A stretch of DNA of 64,000 nucleotides from Chromobacterium vaccinii (GCF_000971335.1 NZ_JZJL01000010.1:1-64000), one strand, 5' to 3'. Shown: positions 47,882 through 57,902, numbered from the stretch's first letter. Numbers and translations: made by a program. Notes: generated by a model not told the origin, from the letters alone.

Positions 47882-49771
47882 ATGAAAGCTTTGACCACCC
47901 CCATCCGCCTGGCGGGCCTGACCCTGGCCCTGGGCGCCGCCCTGCCTGCGCTGGCCGGCCCCGACGACACCCTGCTCGCCGCCCGCGACGCCTTCCGCGC
48001 CAACGACCTGGCCAAGCTGGCCAGCCTGGGCGACAAGCTGCCCGACAATTACCCGTTGAAGGACTATCCGGAATACTGGCAAACCTGGAAGGCGCTGGAA
48101 CGCAACGACGACGCCCAGGTGCAACGCTTCCTGTCCCGGACGCCGGAAGGCCTGATGCCGGAACGGATACGCAATGAGTGGGTGAAGAAGCTGGGCCTGC
48201 GCGAAGACTGGACCGCCTTCGCCAATGAATGGAAAAAGCTGCCGCCTGAAGGCCGCGATGAGGAATCGAGCTGCTACGGCGAGCTGCTGCAAATGCGCCA
48301 GGGGCAAAAGCCGGGCAATCTGGACCGGTTCCTGGAAGGCAAGCCGGCACCGGACGGCTGCAACCGGCTGATAGACATGGCCTATGCCCGCGGCGCGCTA
48401 AGCCAGGACTGGCTGTGGCGCCGCGCCCGCCTGCTGCTGGCCGGCAACTATCTCACCCAGGCGCGCCAGCTGGCCAGCGACACCCAGTTGCCGCTGGACA
48501 ACGCCGCGCTCAACAAGCCATCTCTCGCCAGCCCGGACACTCCGGGCGGCCAGGAAGCCATCCTCTACGACGCGGTGCGCAAGGGCAAGACCGATCTGAA
48601 CGGCGCGGCGGCGATGCTGTCCCGCGTGGAAAGCCAGCTGACGCCCGACCGCGCCGGCTTCGGCTGGGGCCAGCTGGCGCTGCTGTCCGCCCGCAAGCAG
48701 CAGGCCGGCCAGGCGCTGCAATGGTTTGAAAAAGCCGACCCGCGCCAGTTGACCACGGACCAATGGGAATGGTGGGCGCGCTCGGCGCTGCGGCTGGAGC
48801 AATGGAGCCAGCTGGACGGCGTCATCCGCCGCATGCCTCAGGAAGTGGCCGGCAAGCCGGCCTGGCGCTACTGGCTGGCCCGCTCGCTGAAGCAGCAGGG
48901 GAAGCCGGCCGAAGCCGCTCCGCTGTTCAGCCAGGCCAGCGTCGGCCACAACTATTACGCGCTGCTGTCGCTGGAAGAGCTGGGCAACAGCCTGTCCGCT
49001 TCCGCCAGCAAAACCGGCCCGAGCAGCGACGACGTCGCCCGGATGAAGGCCGACCCGGCCGTTCGCCGCTCGCTGGCGCTGCTCAACGTCGCCGAAATCT
49101 ACACCAAGCCGGAGTTCCGCACCGACGCGCAGCGCGAATGGCGTTGGGCGATGCGCGGCCGCAACGACATGGAGCTGCTGGCCGCCGCCGAAATCGCGCG
49201 CAAGGAAAATTTCTACGACATGGCGATCTACAGCGCCGAGCGCACCAAGGAAGAACACGATTTCTCGCTGCGCTACCTGACGCCCTACCGCGAAGTCACG
49301 CAGAAATACGCGCGCCAGCTCGACATCGACGATGCCTGGGTTTACGGCCTGATCCGCCAGGAAAGCCGCTTCATCACCATGGCCCGCTCCGGCGTCGGCG
49401 CCTCCGGCCTGATGCAGCTGATGCCCGCCACCGCCAAATGGGCGGCCAAGAAGATCGGCCTCACCCACTTCGCGGTCAACGACATCGACACCAACGTCCA
49501 GCTCGGCACCTGGTATCTGCGCTACGTGCTGGACAACCTATCCGGCAACCAGGTGATGGCCACCGCCGCCTACAACGCCGGCCCCGGCCGCGCCCGCAAC
49601 TGGCAGGCCGACCGCGCGCTGGACGGCACCATCTACGCCGAAACCATCCCCTTCAGCGAAACGCGCGATTACGTGCAGAAAGTGATGGCCAACGCCGCCT
49701 ACTACTCCAGCACCTTTGGCCACGCCAACATCTCCCTGAGAAACCGCATGGGGATGGTGCCGGCGCGTTAA
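47882..49771 (+). CDS. slt: Soluble lytic murein transglycosylase (Slt70-type)
   Basis: 629 residues. A signal peptide (ends LPALAG) is followed by the ring-shaped superhelical U- and L-domains and the C-terminal lysozyme-like domain with the catalytic Glu494 in IRQESRF, then GASGLMQLMPATAK and AAYNAGPGRARNW. It cleaves peptidoglycan with formation of 1,6-anhydroMurNAc, whose fragments are later processed by NagZ encoded at 3947-5035. It is followed 10 nt later by an NDUFA9-like gene on the same strand. Confidence 0.95.
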   Translation: MKALTTPIRLAGLTLALGAALPALAGPDDTLLAARDAFRANDLAKLASLGDKLPDNYPLKDYPEYWQTWKALERNDDAQVQRFLSRTPEGLMPERIRNEWVKKLGLREDWTAFANEWKKLPPEGRDEESSCYGELLQMRQGQKPGNLDRFLEGKPAPDGCNRLIDMAYARGALSQDWLWRRARLLLAGNYLTQARQLASDTQLPLDNAALNKPSLASPDTPGGQEAILYDAVRKGKTDLNGAAAMLSRVESQLTPDRAGFGWGQLALLSARKQQAGQALQWFEKADPRQLTTDQWEWWARSALRLEQWSQLDGVIRRMPQEVAGKPAWRYWLARSLKQQGKPAEAAPLFSQASVGHNYYALLSLEELGNSLSASASKTGPSSDDVARMKADPAVRRSLALLNVAEIYTKPEFRTDAQREWRWAMRGRNDMELLAAAEIARKENFYDMAIYSAERTKEEHDFSLRYLTPYREVTQKYARQLDIDDAWVYGLIRQESRFITMARSGVGASGLMQLMPATAKWAAKKIGLTHFAVNDIDTNVQLGTWYLRYVLDNLSGNQVMATAAYNAGPGRARNWQADRALDGTIYAETIPFSETRDYVQKVMANAAYYSSTFGHANISLRNRMGMVPAR

Positions 49772-49781
49772 GGAAAACGAC

Positions 49782-50723
49782 ATGACCGCACAAAAGATTT
49801 GCCTGATAGGCGGCAGCGGCTTCATCGGCCGCCACCTGGCCGCCCAGCTGGCCAGCCGGGACCATCGGCTCACCATCGCCAGCCGCCGGACCGCGCCGCC
49901 CGATTTCCGCGTGCTGCCGTCGGCCGAGCTGGTCTCCGCCGACGTCCACGACCCGGCCCAGCTGGCCAAGCTGATCGCCGGCCACGACGCCGTGATCAAC
50001 ATGGTCGGCATCCTGCATGGCAGCCGAGCCCAGTTCGAGAAGGCCCACGCTCAATTGCCGGAGAAGATCGTCGCCGCCTGCCGGCTGCAGAATGTGCGCC
50101 GGCTGGTGCACGTCAGCGCATTGGGCGCCGCCCAGGACGCGCCCAGCGACTACCAGCAGACCAAGGCGCTGGGCGAACTGGCGGTGGAATCCAGCGGGCT
50201 GGACTGGACCATATTGCGTCCCTCAGTCGTGTTCGGCCGCGACGACGCCTTCCTTAACATGTTCGCCAGCCTGCAAAGGCTGCTGCCCGTTCTGCCGCTG
50301 GCCGGCACCGGCTGCCGGATGACTCCGGTTTGGGTGGAAGACGTCGCCCGCGCGATATGCGAGTGCCTGGCGCGCAAGGAAACCGTGGGCAAAAAGCTGG
50401 ATTTGACTGGACCGGAAACCTATACCCTGGCCGATCTGGCGCGCCTGGCCGGCCGCGCCAGCGGCCACCCCCGCCCGGTATTCGGCCTGCCAGACAGCCT
50501 GGCCATGCTGCAGGCCGCGCTGATGGAATGGCTGCCGGGGCCGACGCTGATGAGCCGCGACAACGTGCGCTCGCTGCGATGGGACAATGTCAGCGACCAG
50601 CCTTTCCCATCCAGCCTGCTGGGCTTCGAGCCCGCCGCGCTGTCCGCGCTGGCGCCGGACTGGCTGGCCGGCCGCGGCCGCAATGCCGCCGCGTCCCGCT
50701 ACCGCGCGAAGGCGGCGCGCTGA
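49782..50723 (+). CDS. NDUFA9-like atypical short-chain dehydrogenase
   Basis: 313 residues. The N-terminal nucleotide-binding loop [11 protein letters not shown] and the later HVSALGA plus [11 protein letters not shown] segment (a degenerate catalytic triad) mark the NmrA/complex-I-NDUFA9-type group. These proteins bind NADPH and in bacteria often neighbour the slt-cca pair; enzymatic activity is not clear. Gap to slt 10 nt and 1 nt to cca indicates an operon slt-NDUFA9-cca-prpF2. Confidence 0.85.
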   Translation: MTAQKICLIGGSGFIGRHLAAQLASRDHRLTIASRRTAPPDFRVLPSAELVSADVHDPAQLAKLIAGHDAVINMVGILHGSRAQFEKAHAQLPEKIVAACRLQNVRRLVHVSALGAAQDAPSDYQQTKALGELAVESSGLDWTILRPSVVFGRDDAFLNMFASLQRLLPVLPLAGTGCRMTPVWVEDVARAICECLARKETVGKKLDLTGPETYTLADLARLAGRASGHPRPVFGLPDSLAMLQAALMEWLPGPTLMSRDNVRSLRWDNVSDQPFPSSLLGFEPAALSALAPDWLAGRGRNAAASRYRAKAAR

Positions 50724-50724
50724 G

Positions 50725-51948
50725 ATGGAAATCTACATCGTCGGCGGCGCCGTGCGCGACCGCCTGCTGAACCTCCCGGTCAAGGACCGGGACTGGGTGG
50801 TGGTGGGCGCCACCCCGGACGACATGCTGGCGCAGGGCTATCGCCCGGTGGGCAAGGACTTCCCGGTATTCCTGCACCCGGAAACCCATGAGGAATACGC
50901 GCTGGCCCGCACCGAACGCAAGGTGGCCAGGGGCTATCACGGCTTCACTTTCCACACCTCGCCCGATGTGACGCTGGAAGAAGACCTGGCCCGGCGCGAC
51001 CTGACCATCAATGCCATCGCCGAGGCGGCCGACGGCAGCCTGACCGACCCGTACGGCGGCCAGGCGGACCTGAAGGCGCGCCTGCTGCGCCACGTCAGCC
51101 CGGCGTTCGCCGAGGATCCGGTGCGTATCCTGCGGCTGGCGCGCTTCGCCGCCCGCTTCGACTTCGCGGTCGCACCGGAAACCATGGCGCTGATGCGGCA
51201 GATGGTGGACGACGGCGAGGCGGATGCGCTGGTGGCCGAACGGGTATGGCAGGAGCTGGCCAAGGGATTGATGGAGGACAAGCCGTCGCGGATGTTCCTG
51301 ACCCTGCGCGAATGCGGCGCGCTCGCGCGCATCCTGCCCGAGGTGGACGCGCTGTTCGGCGTGCCGCAGCGCGCCGACTATCACCCCGAGATAGACTGCG
51401 GCGACCACGTGATGCGGGTGCTGGACTACGCCGCGGCGGCCGGCCAGCCGCTGGCGGTGCGCTTCGCCGCGCTGGGCCACGATCTGGGCAAGGCGCTGAC
51501 GCCGGCCGACGTGCTGCCGCGCCACATCGGCCACGAGGAAGGCGGCATCGCGCCGCTGTCGGAGCTGTGCCGCCGGTTGCGCGTGCCCAACGATTGCCGC
51601 GACCTCGCCCATATCACCGTGGTGCATCACACCAAGGTCCACCGGGCGCAGGAGCTGAGGCCGGAAACCGTGTTGCGCATGCTCAAGGACTGCGACGCGC
51701 TGCGCCGGCCAGAACGTTTCCTGCTGATGCTGGACGCCTGCCTGGCCGATGCCCGCGGCCGGCTGAACTTCGAAAACGCGCCCTACCCGCAAAAGGACTA
51801 TCTGCGCGCGCAACTGGCTGCTACGCTGCAAATTGATGCCGGCGCCATAGCGGCCGGCTGCGCCGACAAGGCCGCCATCCCGGCCACGATAGACGCCGCG
51901 CGCATCGCAGTCATCGCCAAGTGCAAGGAGGATTGGAAGGAGGACTGA
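50725..51948 (+). CDS. cca: Multifunctional CCA-adding enzyme
   Basis: 407 residues. Class II nucleotidyltransferase that adds and repairs the 3' CCA end of tRNA without a template. N-terminal [26 protein letters not shown] (nucleotidyltransferase motif), [10 protein letters not shown], then an HD phosphohydrolase domain with LGHDLGK, characteristic of the multifunctional enterobacterial-type enzyme. The ATG 1 nt after the previous stop starts at MEIYIVGG; an upstream frame was rejected. Confidence 0.96.
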   Translation: MEIYIVGGAVRDRLLNLPVKDRDWVVVGATPDDMLAQGYRPVGKDFPVFLHPETHEEYALARTERKVARGYHGFTFHTSPDVTLEEDLARRDLTINAIAEAADGSLTDPYGGQADLKARLLRHVSPAFAEDPVRILRLARFAARFDFAVAPETMALMRQMVDDGEADALVAERVWQELAKGLMEDKPSRMFLTLRECGALARILPEVDALFGVPQRADYHPEIDCGDHVMRVLDYAAAAGQPLAVRFAALGHDLGKALTPADVLPRHIGHEEGGIAPLSELCRRLRVPNDCRDLAHITVVHHTKVHRAQELRPETVLRMLKDCDALRRPERFLLMLDACLADARGRLNFENAPYPQKDYLRAQLAATLQIDAGAIAAGCADKAAIPATIDAARIAVIAKCKEDWKED

Positions 51949-53057
51949 TGGACACTGACTATCGCCTGCCCGCCACGCTGATGCGCGGCGGCACCAGCAA
52001 GGGCCTGTTCATCCGGGCCGACGCGCTGCCCGACGACACCGAGCAATGGCAAAGCTTGCTGTTGCGCGCGATCGGCAGTCCCGATCCTTACGGCCGGCAA
52101 ACCGACGGCCTTGGCAACGGCACCACCCGCTCCAGCAAGGTGGTGATCGTCAGCCCTTCCCGCCGCGACGATTGCGACGTGGACGCGCTGTTCGGCCATG
52201 TATTCACCGACGAGGCGCGAATAGACTGGTCCGGCAATTGCGGCAATCTGGCCGCAGCCGTGCCGCTGTTCGCGGTGATGGAAAAGCTGGCCCGGCCGGA
52301 AGACGGCGTCGCCACCATCGCTATCTGGCAGGCCAATGTCGGCAAGCGCATCCTGGCCGAACTGGAAATATTCGAAGGCCAGGCCGTCTGGCAGGGCGAC
52401 TTCCTCATCGACGGCGTCGCCTTCCCCGGCGCGCCCATCCGGCTGCGCTATCTGGATCCGGCCGGCGACTGCAGCGAGATGTTCCCCACCGGCCTGCTGA
52501 TGGACAAATTGAAGCTGCCCGACGGCAGCCAGGTGGACGCCACTCTGATAGACGCCGGCAATCCCACCCTATTCGTCCGCGCCCGCGACTTCGGCCTGAA
52601 GGGGCGCGAAACCGCCGCCGAGATCGATCCCGCCATCATGCGCCGGCTGGAGATGGCGCGCGCCGCCGCCACGGTGGCCATCGGCTTGGCCGATGACATC
52701 TTCGCCGCCGGACGCGAATATCCGGCCACGCCCAAGATCAGCTTCCTGTCGCAAGACGGCGATCCGGACTGCGCGCTGCACGCCCGCGCGCTGTCGATGG
52801 GCAAGCTGCACCCCGCCTATCCCGGCACCGACGCCATCGCGCTCGCCTGCGCCTGCGCCACCGAGGGCACGTTGCCGGCCGAGCTGGCCGGCGGACCGGT
52901 GCGCGGCATGCCGCTGACCTTCAGCCACCCCAGCGGCCGGCTGACATTGGAAGCCGTGCTGGGCCTGGATTCGCTGGGCTGGAAAGTGGACGAGGTGGTG
53001 CTGACCCGCACCGCGCGTCCGCTGATGCGCGGCGAGGTGTTCATCCCGCTGGACTGA
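51948..53057 (+). CDS. Second PrpF-family protein (paralogue of prpF)
   Basis: 369 residues of the PrpF/DAP-epimerase-like fold: LMRGGTSKGLFIR, GSPDPYGRQTDGLG, SGNCGNLAAAVPLF, MGKLHPAYPGTDAI. It is clearly homologous to the PrpF at 22311-23501 but shorter and diverged. Family members isomerise 2-methylaconitate (PrpF), trans-aconitate or 4-oxalomesaconate. The substrate here is unknown. Its ATG overlaps the cca stop as TGATG, with GGAGG 5 nt upstream, so it is translationally coupled to a tRNA gene product with no metabolic link, an unexpected arrangement. Confidence 0.85.
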   Translation: MDTDYRLPATLMRGGTSKGLFIRADALPDDTEQWQSLLLRAIGSPDPYGRQTDGLGNGTTRSSKVVIVSPSRRDDCDVDALFGHVFTDEARIDWSGNCGNLAAAVPLFAVMEKLARPEDGVATIAIWQANVGKRILAELEIFEGQAVWQGDFLIDGVAFPGAPIRLRYLDPAGDCSEMFPTGLLMDKLKLPDGSQVDATLIDAGNPTLFVRARDFGLKGRETAAEIDPAIMRRLEMARAAATVAIGLADDIFAAGREYPATPKISFLSQDGDPDCALHARALSMGKLHPAYPGTDAIALACACATEGTLPAELAGGPVRGMPLTFSHPSGRLTLEAVLGLDSLGWKVDEVVLTRTARPLMRGEVFIPLD

Positions 53058-53108
53058 GCCGGCCTGCGGGCCAGACATGAGAGCAAGCGGAACGCGGCCG
53101 ATGCCGCG

Positions 53109-53906
53109 TCAGGCCGGCTTTTCCTGCTGCCTCACCCGCTCGAACAGGCAGACCGTCGCCGCCATCGCCACGTTCAGCGACTCCGCGTGGCCGGGCATCG
53201 GGATGCGGATGCGCGCGTCCGCCAGCGCCAGCAGCGCGTCGCTGACGCCCGCTCCCTCGTTGCCGAACACGAAGGCCACCGGTCCGGTCAGGTCATGACC
53301 GTACAAGGAGCTGGAGCCCTCCAGATGCGTGACCAGCCGGCGTCCGCCGAAGCGGCGCAGCTCGTCGGCGAGATCGGCGTGCTCGTGTATGCGCAGCGCG
53401 AAATGCGCGCCCATGCCGGCGCGCAGCACCTTGGGAGAGAATACGTCCACGCAGCCCTTGGACAGGAAAACGTCGTACACTCCGGCCGCGGCGGCCGTGC
53501 GCAGGATGGTCCCCAGATTGCCCGGGTCCTGGATGTCTTCCAGCAGCACCCGCGCGACGGCCGCCGGCGGCGGCGCGGGCCGCTGACGCGGGCTCAGCGC
53601 CAGCAGCTCGCCGGCGCTGGATAGCGCGGTCACCTTGGCCATCACCGCTTCAGGCATCGCGATCACCGCGCACCCGGCGGGCAAGCCAGCCAGCAGCCTC
53701 TGCACTTCCGGCTTGCCGGCCATCGCCTCGTTCAGATAGACCCGCGACAAGATGCCGCCCGCCTGCAGGCAGGATTCGGCCAGGTGGATGCCCTCCAATA
53801 CCATCACGCCTTCCTTGCGGCGGTCGCGGCTGTGCTGGACCAATCTGGCCAGCGCCTTGACTTCGTCGTTGTGGGGAGACGTGATGGTCTTGGAGATGTG
53901 ATGCAT
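53109..53906 (-). CDS. SpoU/TrmH-family RNA 2'-O-methyltransferase
   Basis: 265 residues. A substrate-binding N-domain is followed by the knotted SPOUT domain with motif 1 LEDIQDPGNLGTILRTA, motif 2 FVFGNEGAGVS and motif 3 IPMPGHAESLNVAMAATVCLFE. It methylates a ribose of rRNA or tRNA; the exact target (RlmB-like versus TsnR-like) cannot be read from the sequence. Converges with the PrpF paralogue. Confidence 0.9.
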   Translation of the reverse strand: MHHISKTITSPHNDEVKALARLVQHSRDRRKEGVMVLEGIHLAESCLQAGGILSRVYLNEAMAGKPEVQRLLAGLPAGCAVIAMPEAVMAKVTALSSAGELLALSPRQRPAPPPAAVARVLLEDIQDPGNLGTILRTAAAAGVYDVFLSKGCVDVFSPKVLRAGMGAHFALRIHEHADLADELRRFGGRRLVTHLEGSSSLYGHDLTGPVAFVFGNEGAGVSDALLALADARIRIPMPGHAESLNVAMAATVCLFERVRQQEKPA

Positions 53907-53971
53907 GTCGATTCTGCCGATGCGGCGCTAAGCGGAGGGGCAGAGTTTACCCGCCCCCGCGCCTTCTTGCA

Positions 53972-55291
53972 TCAATGCTGGGCCAGGCGGCTGATCAGAT
54001 CCTTGAAGCGATGGTAGGTGGCGTCGTCTATCGCGCGGCCGGTGCGCGCGTTGTCGACATAGAACACGCCGCCGAGCCGGTGCCCGCCGAACAAGGTCAT
54101 CAGCGCGAATTCGCCGTCGCCGATATGCTGGAAGAATTCGTCCTCATAACGCCGGCTCAGCTGCTGGCGCACATCGGACGGCGCGTGGAAGCTTTGCGGC
54201 TTGCCGGTGAACACGCCGAAGAAGCTGCCCGGCTCCAGCTCCACTTGGAGCTTGCGCAGCGGGTTGTCCGCCTCCACGCCTACCTGGTAGCGCAGCTTCA
54301 GCGCGTGCAGATCATGCTCGTAATGGTAATACAGCACGCGTTCGAACTTGAGATCGTTGGCCAGGAAGCGTATCGACTCCCGAATCGCATTCTCAAGCTG
54401 GTCAGCGTCGGACAGCGCCTGGGCCTTCTTCATTTCCGGCTTCTTGCCGTTGTCAGTCAGCAGCAGCAGCGCGCGCGCCGGGAAGGTATAGCCGACCACA
54501 TGCGGGCGCTTCGCCACCTTGAGCGCGGCGTGCACCACCGCGTTGTAGGCCATCTCCGGCATGCAATTGATCATCTTGGCCGCGGTGTCCACGCCCACCA
54601 GCCAGGTGCTGCGCTCGATGCCATGATCCAGCGAGTTCGCCGTGGCGATGGCCAGCTTCAGCAACTGGCGCCGCTTGTTGGGCACGCCGGTCCCCAGCAG
54701 CGTGTTGAATCCGCTCGGCAGCGGCATGTGCTTCACGAAGGATTGCAGGATCTTGCCGTAATCGGCATTGAACGCCTCGGACATCTCCTGCAGCAGCGGC
54801 TTGTCCGGCAAGCGGTTGCGCTGGATCATGTAGATGCAGGCCGGCAGGTTGTACAGCAGCGCGGAGACGAAGCAGTCCTCCACTTTCAGGTCGCCCATGA
54901 TGGACAGCCATTCCTTGACGATCAAGGCCGCCACCCGGCTGCGCGCCATCCAGTCGCCAACCGCTTCGTAAACATCGGCGTCCAGCTTGCCCTCGGCGGC
55001 GTCCAGCGGCTCGATGCGGTTGAAACGCACCACCACCGCCTCCAACCCCATCAGCAGCAGCGTCTGCTCCACCGCGGGGATGCTCTCGTTGCGCTGCAGC
55101 GCGCGCGAATTGCCCACCACCCGGAACAGATCCAGCAGCAGGAAAGGATCGGACAGGCAAAGATTGGCCAGGTCGGTGAAGTTGATCAGGTCGCTGTGGC
55201 GGGCGCAGGCGTCGCGCAGCTCCAACAGCGTGTCGGGCAGAATCGGCCACCGCCGTTCCGCGATGGTCTTGGTCCAGTTATCGAGGTCCAT
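53972..55291 (-). CDS. HDOD-domain signalling protein
   Basis: 439 residues. An N-terminal HDOD domain (about 20-240; ILPDTLLELRDAC, SDPFLLLDLFRVVGNS, FVSALLYNLPACIYMIQ) lacks the HD metal pair, as usual in the family. The C-terminal part (about 280-439) resembles a GAF-type sensor. HDOD proteins act as regulators in stress, motility and c-di-GMP networks; none of these can be assigned here. Its ATG region overlaps the methyltransferase stop by 14 nt; located upstream of motB-motA's 3' side, all minus strand. Confidence 0.8.
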   Translation of the reverse strand: MDLDNWTKTIAERRWPILPDTLLELRDACARHSDLINFTDLANLCLSDPFLLLDLFRVVGNSRALQRNESIPAVEQTLLLMGLEAVVVRFNRIEPLDAAEGKLDADVYEAVGDWMARSRVAALIVKEWLSIMGDLKVEDCFVSALLYNLPACIYMIQRNRLPDKPLLQEMSEAFNADYGKILQSFVKHMPLPSGFNTLLGTGVPNKRRQLLKLAIATANSLDHGIERSTWLVGVDTAAKMINCMPEMAYNAVVHAALKVAKRPHVVGYTFPARALLLLTDNGKKPEMKKAQALSDADQLENAIRESIRFLANDLKFERVLYYHYEHDLHALKLRYQVGVEADNPLRKLQVELEPGSFFGVFTGKPQSFHAPSDVRQQLSRRYEDEFFQHIGDGEFALMTLFGGHRLGGVFYVDNARTGRAIDDATYHRFKDLISRLAQH

Positions 55292-56018
55292 TTGGATGGC
55301 GCCAGATCAATAGTTCTTTTTGCAAAGGGCCGTCGAGAGGAATGCATTCGTCCGGCTCGATGCCGGGCACGGAAAAGGTGTTGCTGATGAGCAGGCTGCC
55401 GGCCCGGCCCTCGGCAACGAACTTGCTCCAAACCCTAGGCATGGGCTCCGGCGACAAGAACACGTAAATCGCGTCATACCCCCCCCAATCCTCGCTCCAA
55501 AAATTGCGGCAGGCGAACGCCAGCCGGTTAGGACTTCCCGCCCGCCGCCAGCGCCAGCGCGCCAGCAACCAGCTGCCCACGGCGTTTTCCAGCGCGCGCA
55601 TGTTCAGGTCCGGCCGGCGCAAGGCCAGCAGCAGCGCCAGCCGGCCGTCGCCGCAGCCTGCCTCGAGCAACGACGCGCCGCCGGCCAGCCGCTCGGCCAG
55701 CCTTTCCGCCACCGCGACCGCGGAACGGTAAAGCGGCACCCGTTCCACCAGCGCGTTGCGCCCCAGCGCCAGCGTCAGCAGCAACGCCGCCAGATACCAA
55801 CCCGGCGCGACGCCCGCCTGGCTGGCCAGAGCCACCGCAGGCACAAACAATCCATGCGCGAGGCGCTGCCAGCCCGGCAAGCGCAAGGCGACGGCGCACA
55901 AGCCCGCCAACAGCCCCTGCAGCGCGGCCCAAGGCAATAAATGCAAAGCCGGCGCGATGAAAATCCAGGCGCCGACGCAGGCGAGCAACTGAAGCAGCGG
56001 ATGGCGCAGCCGCCTCAT
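55278..56018 (-). CDS. Membrane-anchored class I SAM-dependent methyltransferase-like protein
   Basis: 246 residues. Three hydrophobic segments in the first 90 residues are followed by a methyltransferase domain with the SAM loop LLEAGCGDGRLALLL (about 117-131) and DWGGYDAIYVFLSP in place of the acceptor-site strand. Substrate unknown. It overlaps the HDOD gene by 14 nt and starts 4 nt after motB, so all four genes motA-motB-methyltransferase-HDOD probably form one transcription unit. Confidence 0.75.
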   Translation of the reverse strand: MRRLRHPLLQLLACVGAWIFIAPALHLLPWAALQGLLAGLCAVALRLPGWQRLAHGLFVPAVALASQAGVAPGWYLAALLLTLALGRNALVERVPLYRSAVAVAERLAERLAGGASLLEAGCGDGRLALLLALRRPDLNMRALENAVGSWLLARWRWRRAGSPNRLAFACRNFWSEDWGGYDAIYVFLSPEPMPRVWSKFVAEGRAGSLLISNTFSVPGIEPDECIPLDGPLQKELLIWRHPNGPR

Positions 56019-56022
56019 GCGC

Positions 56023-56940
56023 TCAGGGCTCGTTCGGCTGCGGAGCCGCTTCGCCGCCTTGCTGCGGCCCGCCTATCACTTCCTGGTTCATCTGCGGCTT
56101 GAAGCCGTCGTTGAGTATCGACGACTCGGCGTCCTTGTTCAGCACCACGATGGTGATGCGGCGGTTCTCCGGGCTGAATACATCGCTCTTGATCAGCGGA
56201 TTGGCTGACGACAAGCCCACCACGCGCAGGATCTTGTTCTCGGAGAGGCCGCCGGCCACCAGCTCGCGGCGGGCGGTGTTGGCCCGGTCGGCCGACAGCT
56301 CCCAGTTGCTGTAGCCGCCTTGTCCGCCTGCGAAAGGCTTGGCGTCGGTATGGCCGGAAATGCTGATCCTGTTGGGTAGCTGATTCAGCTCCGAAGCCAG
56401 CTGCTGCAGCAGCACCCGGGTATGCGGCAGCATGCGGGAACTGCCGGAATCGAACATCGGCCGGTTCTGCTCGTCGACGATCTGGATCTTCAGCCCTTCC
56501 GGCGTCATTTCCAGCTTCAGCTGATTCTTGTACTGCTTGAACAGATCGCTCTGGTCTATGGTCTGCTGGATTTTCTGCTGCAGCTGGTTCAGGCTGGCCT
56601 GCTCCTTCTGCTTCTGCATGATTTCTTCCTGCTTGGAGCCGGCCTTGTTGACCTGGCCGGCCTGCTTGGTCAGATCGTTGCCGCCGCCCTTGACCACCGA
56701 GGTGGCGTCGCCCGCGCCCGCGCCGCCGGACATGGCGACTTTCAGCGGCGTCTTGAAGTATTCGGAAATGCCGCTCAAAGTGCCTTGCGACGCGGACCCC
56801 AGCAGCCACATCAACAGGAAGAACGCCATCATCGCCGTCACGAAGTCGGCATAGGCGATTTTCCAGGCGCCGCCGTGATGGCCGTGCCCCCCCTTCTTGA
56901 TTTTCTTGACGATTATCGGTCGTTGCGATTCATCGGCCAT
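56023..56940 (-). CDS. motB: Flagellar motor stator protein MotB
   Basis: 305 residues. One N-terminal transmembrane helix with the proton-carrying Asp32 (YADFVTAMMAF), a plug/linker rich in Gln, and the OmpA-like peptidoglycan-binding domain with ISISGHTDAKPF and SADRANTARRELV. It anchors the stator to the cell wall. It is 18 nt downstream of motA on the same strand, the normal order. Confidence 0.95.
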   Translation of the reverse strand: MADESQRPIIVKKIKKGGHGHHGGAWKIAYADFVTAMMAFFLLMWLLGSASQGTLSGISEYFKTPLKVAMSGGAGAGDATSVVKGGGNDLTKQAGQVNKAGSKQEEIMQKQKEQASLNQLQQKIQQTIDQSDLFKQYKNQLKLEMTPEGLKIQIVDEQNRPMFDSGSSRMLPHTRVLLQQLASELNQLPNRISISGHTDAKPFAGGQGGYSNWELSADRANTARRELVAGGLSENKILRVVGLSSANPLIKSDVFSPENRRITIVVLNKDAESSILNDGFKPQMNQEVIGGPQQGGEAAPQPNEP

Positions 56941-56958
56941 TTCTGTCCCCTGCCCGGC

Positions 56959-57813
56959 TTATTTCTTCTGCTTGACGTGATCTTCCAGTTCCTTGAACGA
57001 CGGGCGGTCCATCGAGGACAGCGCCTTGCGGCCGAACTCCACCGCCACCTGCGGCGCGTAGCCGTTCAGGCTGGCCAGCAGCGTCACCTTGATCGTCTGG
57101 TAGACGCGGGTGCCTTCGGCCAGCTTGTGCTCCAGGATGGTGCCCAGCGGACCGACGAAGCCGTAGGCGAGCAAAATACCGAGGAAGGTGCCCACCAGCG
57201 CGTGCGCGATCAGCATGCCTAGTTCGGACGGCGGCGCGCCCACCGATTCCATCGTGTGGACCACGCCCATCACCGCGGCCACGATACCGAAAGCCGGCAG
57301 GCCATCGGCCAGTCCCTTGACCGCCGACACAGGCACCTCGCCCTCGTGGTGGTGGGTTTCAATCTCGACGTCCATCAGGTTCTCGATTTCGAAGGCGTTG
57401 AGGTTGCCACCGACCATCAGCCGCAGGTAGTCGCAAATGAACTCGACCACATGATGGTCATGCATGATGGTGGGATACTTGGAGAAAACCGGGCTGGATT
57501 CGGGATTTTCAACGTCGGCTTCGATCGACATCAGGCCTTCCTTGCGCACCTTGGTCAGTATCTCGAACAGCAGGGAAAACAGATCCATGTAGAAGGCCTT
57601 GCCATAGGAACTGCCCTTGAACACGGTGGGAAGCGCCTTGGTGGTGGCCTTCAGCGGCGCGCCGCCATTGGCGACGATGAAAGCGCCGATGGCCGCGCCG
57701 GCGATCATCACGACCTCCAGCGGTTGCATCAGCGCGGCGACATGGCCCCCCGCGGCGATGAAGCCCCCAAGCACCGAGCCCAGAATGATGAGATACCCGA
57801 TTGCGACGAACAT
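56959..57813 (-). CDS. motA: Flagellar motor stator protein MotA
   Basis: 284 residues with four transmembrane helices: MFVAIGYLIILGSVLGGFIAAGG at the start, then the pair around GLPAFGIVAAVMGVVHTM and LIAHALVGTFLGILLAYGFVGPLG. Together with MotB it forms the proton channel of the stator. An AGGAC precedes the ATG, and an AT-rich region with TATAAT on the minus strand (57889-57884) is a possible promoter; no class III flagellar promoter was found by eye. Confidence 0.95.
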   Translation of the reverse strand: MFVAIGYLIILGSVLGGFIAAGGHVAALMQPLEVVMIAGAAIGAFIVANGGAPLKATTKALPTVFKGSSYGKAFYMDLFSLLFEILTKVRKEGLMSIEADVENPESSPVFSKYPTIMHDHHVVEFICDYLRLMVGGNLNAFEIENLMDVEIETHHHEGEVPVSAVKGLADGLPAFGIVAAVMGVVHTMESVGAPPSELGMLIAHALVGTFLGILLAYGFVGPLGTILEHKLAEGTRVYQTIKVTLLASLNGYAPQVAVEFGRKALSSMDRPSFKELEDHVKQKK

Positions 57814-57902
57814 GCGCCAAGTCCTGTATTTGTTTTATTGCCTCATGCCGTTATTTGTATTACAGCATGCCTTTTTGCAATTCATTATAGAAATAATAGA
57901 AA

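Noticed and set aside
53058-53118. Terminator for the PrpF paralogue made from GCCGGCCTG and CAGGCCGGC with TTTT
   Set aside because: Arms are 42 nt apart and the second lies within the coding end of the converging RNA methyltransferase gene; too weak to annotate.
57814-57902. Sigma-28-type promoter ahead of motA
   Set aside because: No TAAA-N15-GCCGATAA-like pair; only an AT-rich segment with a TATAAT-like box.
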